Under the pieces are notes generated by a model, which was not told the DNA's origin, searched no databases, and saw only the letters and a program-made list of their open reading frames with translations. From Methylophaga sp. (GTDB taxonomy: Bacteria; Pseudomonadota; Gammaproteobacteria; Nitrosococcales; Methylophagaceae): DNA of 6,947 nucleotides. Shown here one piece after another: positions 6,036 through 6,947 of the stretch. The translations under genes and the position numbers were made by a program. Within the stretch, counting starts at the first letter, position 1. Each line of letters starts with the position of its first letter. The stretch covers positions 1 to 6,947 of the forward strand of contig JABURN010000241.1 in assembly GCA_014762585.1 (NCBI GenBank). Direction: 5' to 3'.

Positions 6036-6938
6036 CTAGCTATCTGCTCTGGGTGCGATCAGAATTGGGGTATAGCGATACAGGAAAATGCCATAAGCCA
6101 GACTCCAGAATGCCATGCTCAGCCACCAGGCCCAGAGACTGAGCGAGGGCGCTAATATCACCAGCCCGACACGCGTTAATGCGGCCAGCAGTATCAATCC
6201 CAGCGCCAGCCTGATCACCGGCACAGCAGTTATAGGCCGGCCGGTATGACCCAGCGAAACGCGGGATATCATACTCAGAATCAGTCCGCCCATCGCGCCC
6301 ACAGTGAGTGCGTGTAAAGCGGTGCTCAAGCTGATTGCCAGGCCGGCATAGTGACTGGCTATTAAAAACAGACCCAGTGGGATAAACCAGTAACTCAGAT
6401 GCAGTGACCATAACAGGGCATGTCTGAAAGTCGATAAGGGACGCCAGAGGGCGCAGCGGGCAGCGATAAAAAGTGCTGTAATCGCAAACAATACTGCCAG
6501 CAGACTGTCAGCCAGATAAGCCTGTAACTGGAAAATGTAAATAGCGACCAGTGCCCATAAAAGACCAAGACCGGCTTTATCCAGTACCTCAATCCGTGGT
6601 CTCGGGGGAATCTGGGTGGTATTGCCGGTAAACATCGGAATCACCCGGCCACCGATGACTGTCATTAACAGGGTAATCAGTAAAATCACACTGTGTAGCG
6701 ACTGAGTCGCTACCTGGAAATGACCGGCTGCCACAGCGAAATGAAATACCAGATTATCCGCAGTCAGTAACAACAACGCGCCAACGGCAAAATAGTTACG
6801 ACGCTGCTGCTTTTTAATTAAAAGCCGCGCTAACAGCCAGGCAGCAGTCAGCAAAAAGCTGCTGTCAACGACAATAACCAGCCACCACGGCAACATTGCG
6901 GCGAACCAGACCGTAAACCGGCCCAGTAACCATAAGCT
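6036..6938 (-). CDS. nnrS: NnrS family haem/copper membrane protein, 5'-truncated by contig end
   Basis: Polytopic inner-membrane protein of the NnrS family, which binds haem and copper and is linked to the nitric-oxide response and protection from NO stress. About 300 genuine residues remain of a family length near 400, so roughly the first quarter is missing. An ATG at 6896 is not the true start: the frame continues upstream as SLWLLGRFTVWFAAMLPWWL, which matches the family's internal sequence, until the adapter begins at 6939. Family signatures, numbered from that internal Met, are VIGGRVIPMFTGN at ~80-92 and HALTVGAMGGLILSMISRVS at ~193-212, followed by LGHTGRP; further histidines lie in VFHFAVAAGHF. 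About eight hydrophobic segments are visible. The C-terminus (IAPRADS) is complete. It is convergent with secDF and separated from it by a hairpin; nothing indicates co-regulation with copA-copB. Confidence 0.92.
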   Translation of the reverse strand, partial: SLWLLGRFTVWFAAMLPWWLVIVVDSSFLLTAAWLLARLLIKKQQRRNYFAVGALLLLTADNLVFHFAVAAGHFQVATQSLHSVILLITLLMTVIGGRVIPMFTGNTTQIPPRPRIEVLDKAGLGLLWALVAIYIFQLQAYLADSLLAVLFAITALFIAARCALWRPLSTFRHALLWSLHLSYWFIPLGLFLIASHYAGLAISLSTALHALTVGAMGGLILSMISRVSLGHTGRPITAVPVIRLALGLILLAALTRVGLVILAPSLSLWAWWLSMAFWSLAYGIFLYRYTPILIAPRADS

Positions 6939-6947
6939 CTGTCTCTT
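6939..6947. other. Residual Nextera adapter at right contig end
   Basis: The last nine bases, CTGTCTCTT, are the first nine of the reverse-complemented Tn5/Nextera mosaic end. On its own a nine-base match would be weak. Together with the near-complete adapter in the opposite orientation at the left end, it is convincing. The last three apparent codons of the nnrS frame (Lys-Arg-Gln on the minus strand) should be ignored. Confidence 0.75.

Noticed and set aside
6036..6896. Treating the ATG at 6896 as the real start of a 286-residue NnrS protein
   Set aside because: The frame stays open upstream with family-like sequence (LWLLGRFTVWFAA) up to the adapter, and the product would lack the N-terminal quarter of the family.
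1..6947. Mobile elements, CRISPR arrays, tRNA or rRNA genes
   Set aside because: No transposase or integrase frame, no regularly spaced repeats, and no tRNA- or rRNA-like sequence was seen. The transposon-like ends are sequencing adapter, not a natural element.

Overview
The window looks like a whole short contig from a gammaproteobacterium. The grounds are the style of the protein families and the CusR/CopR-type regulator paired with its operator. No rRNA or other taxonomic marker is present, so nothing finer than class can be defended. Both ends carry sequence matching the Nextera/Tn5 mosaic-end adapter: 16 of 19 bases at positions 1-19, and 9 of 9 bases at 6939-6947. The two edge genes are therefore cut by the end of the assembly, and their last apparent codons are artefacts.

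Layout from left to right: (i) a minus-strand response regulator of the CusR/CopR copper type, of which only the first ~73 residues of the receiver domain are present; (ii) a 141-bp divergent intergenic region holding a perfect palindrome, ATGACA-N4-TGTCAT, which matches the CusR/CopR box; (iii) plus-strand copA (Tat-exported periplasmic multicopper oxidase) and copB (outer-membrane copper-resistance barrel), tightly coupled; (iv) a 112-bp gap with a -10-like TATATT and a second, shorter ATGAC-N4-GTCAT palindrome; (v) a small unrecognised gene for a membrane-anchored or exported protein of about 126 residues; (vi) a fused secDF gene for the Sec translocase accessory motor; (vii) a perfect 10-bp-stem hairpin between convergent genes; (viii) the 3' three quarters of an nnrS-family gene on the minus strand, running off the right edge.

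The left half works as a periplasmic copper-resistance unit. The two-component regulator (its sensor kinase presumably lies beyond the left edge) would bind the box and switch on copA-copB. CopA would oxidise or sequester Cu(I) in the periplasm through its multicopper centres and a Met/His-rich loop, and CopB would act at the outer membrane. No strong terminator separates copB from the small gene and secDF, so read-through is possible, but a separate promoter is equally possible. NnrS is a haem/copper membrane protein family tied to nitric-oxide stress; it is transcribed convergently and shows no sign of belonging to the copper operon.

Most of the window is explained by known families. The least explained parts are the small protein between copB and secDF, the pairing of a fused SecDF (unusual for a gammaproteobacterium) with copper genes, and the second ATGAC/GTCAT palindrome that could link the two.
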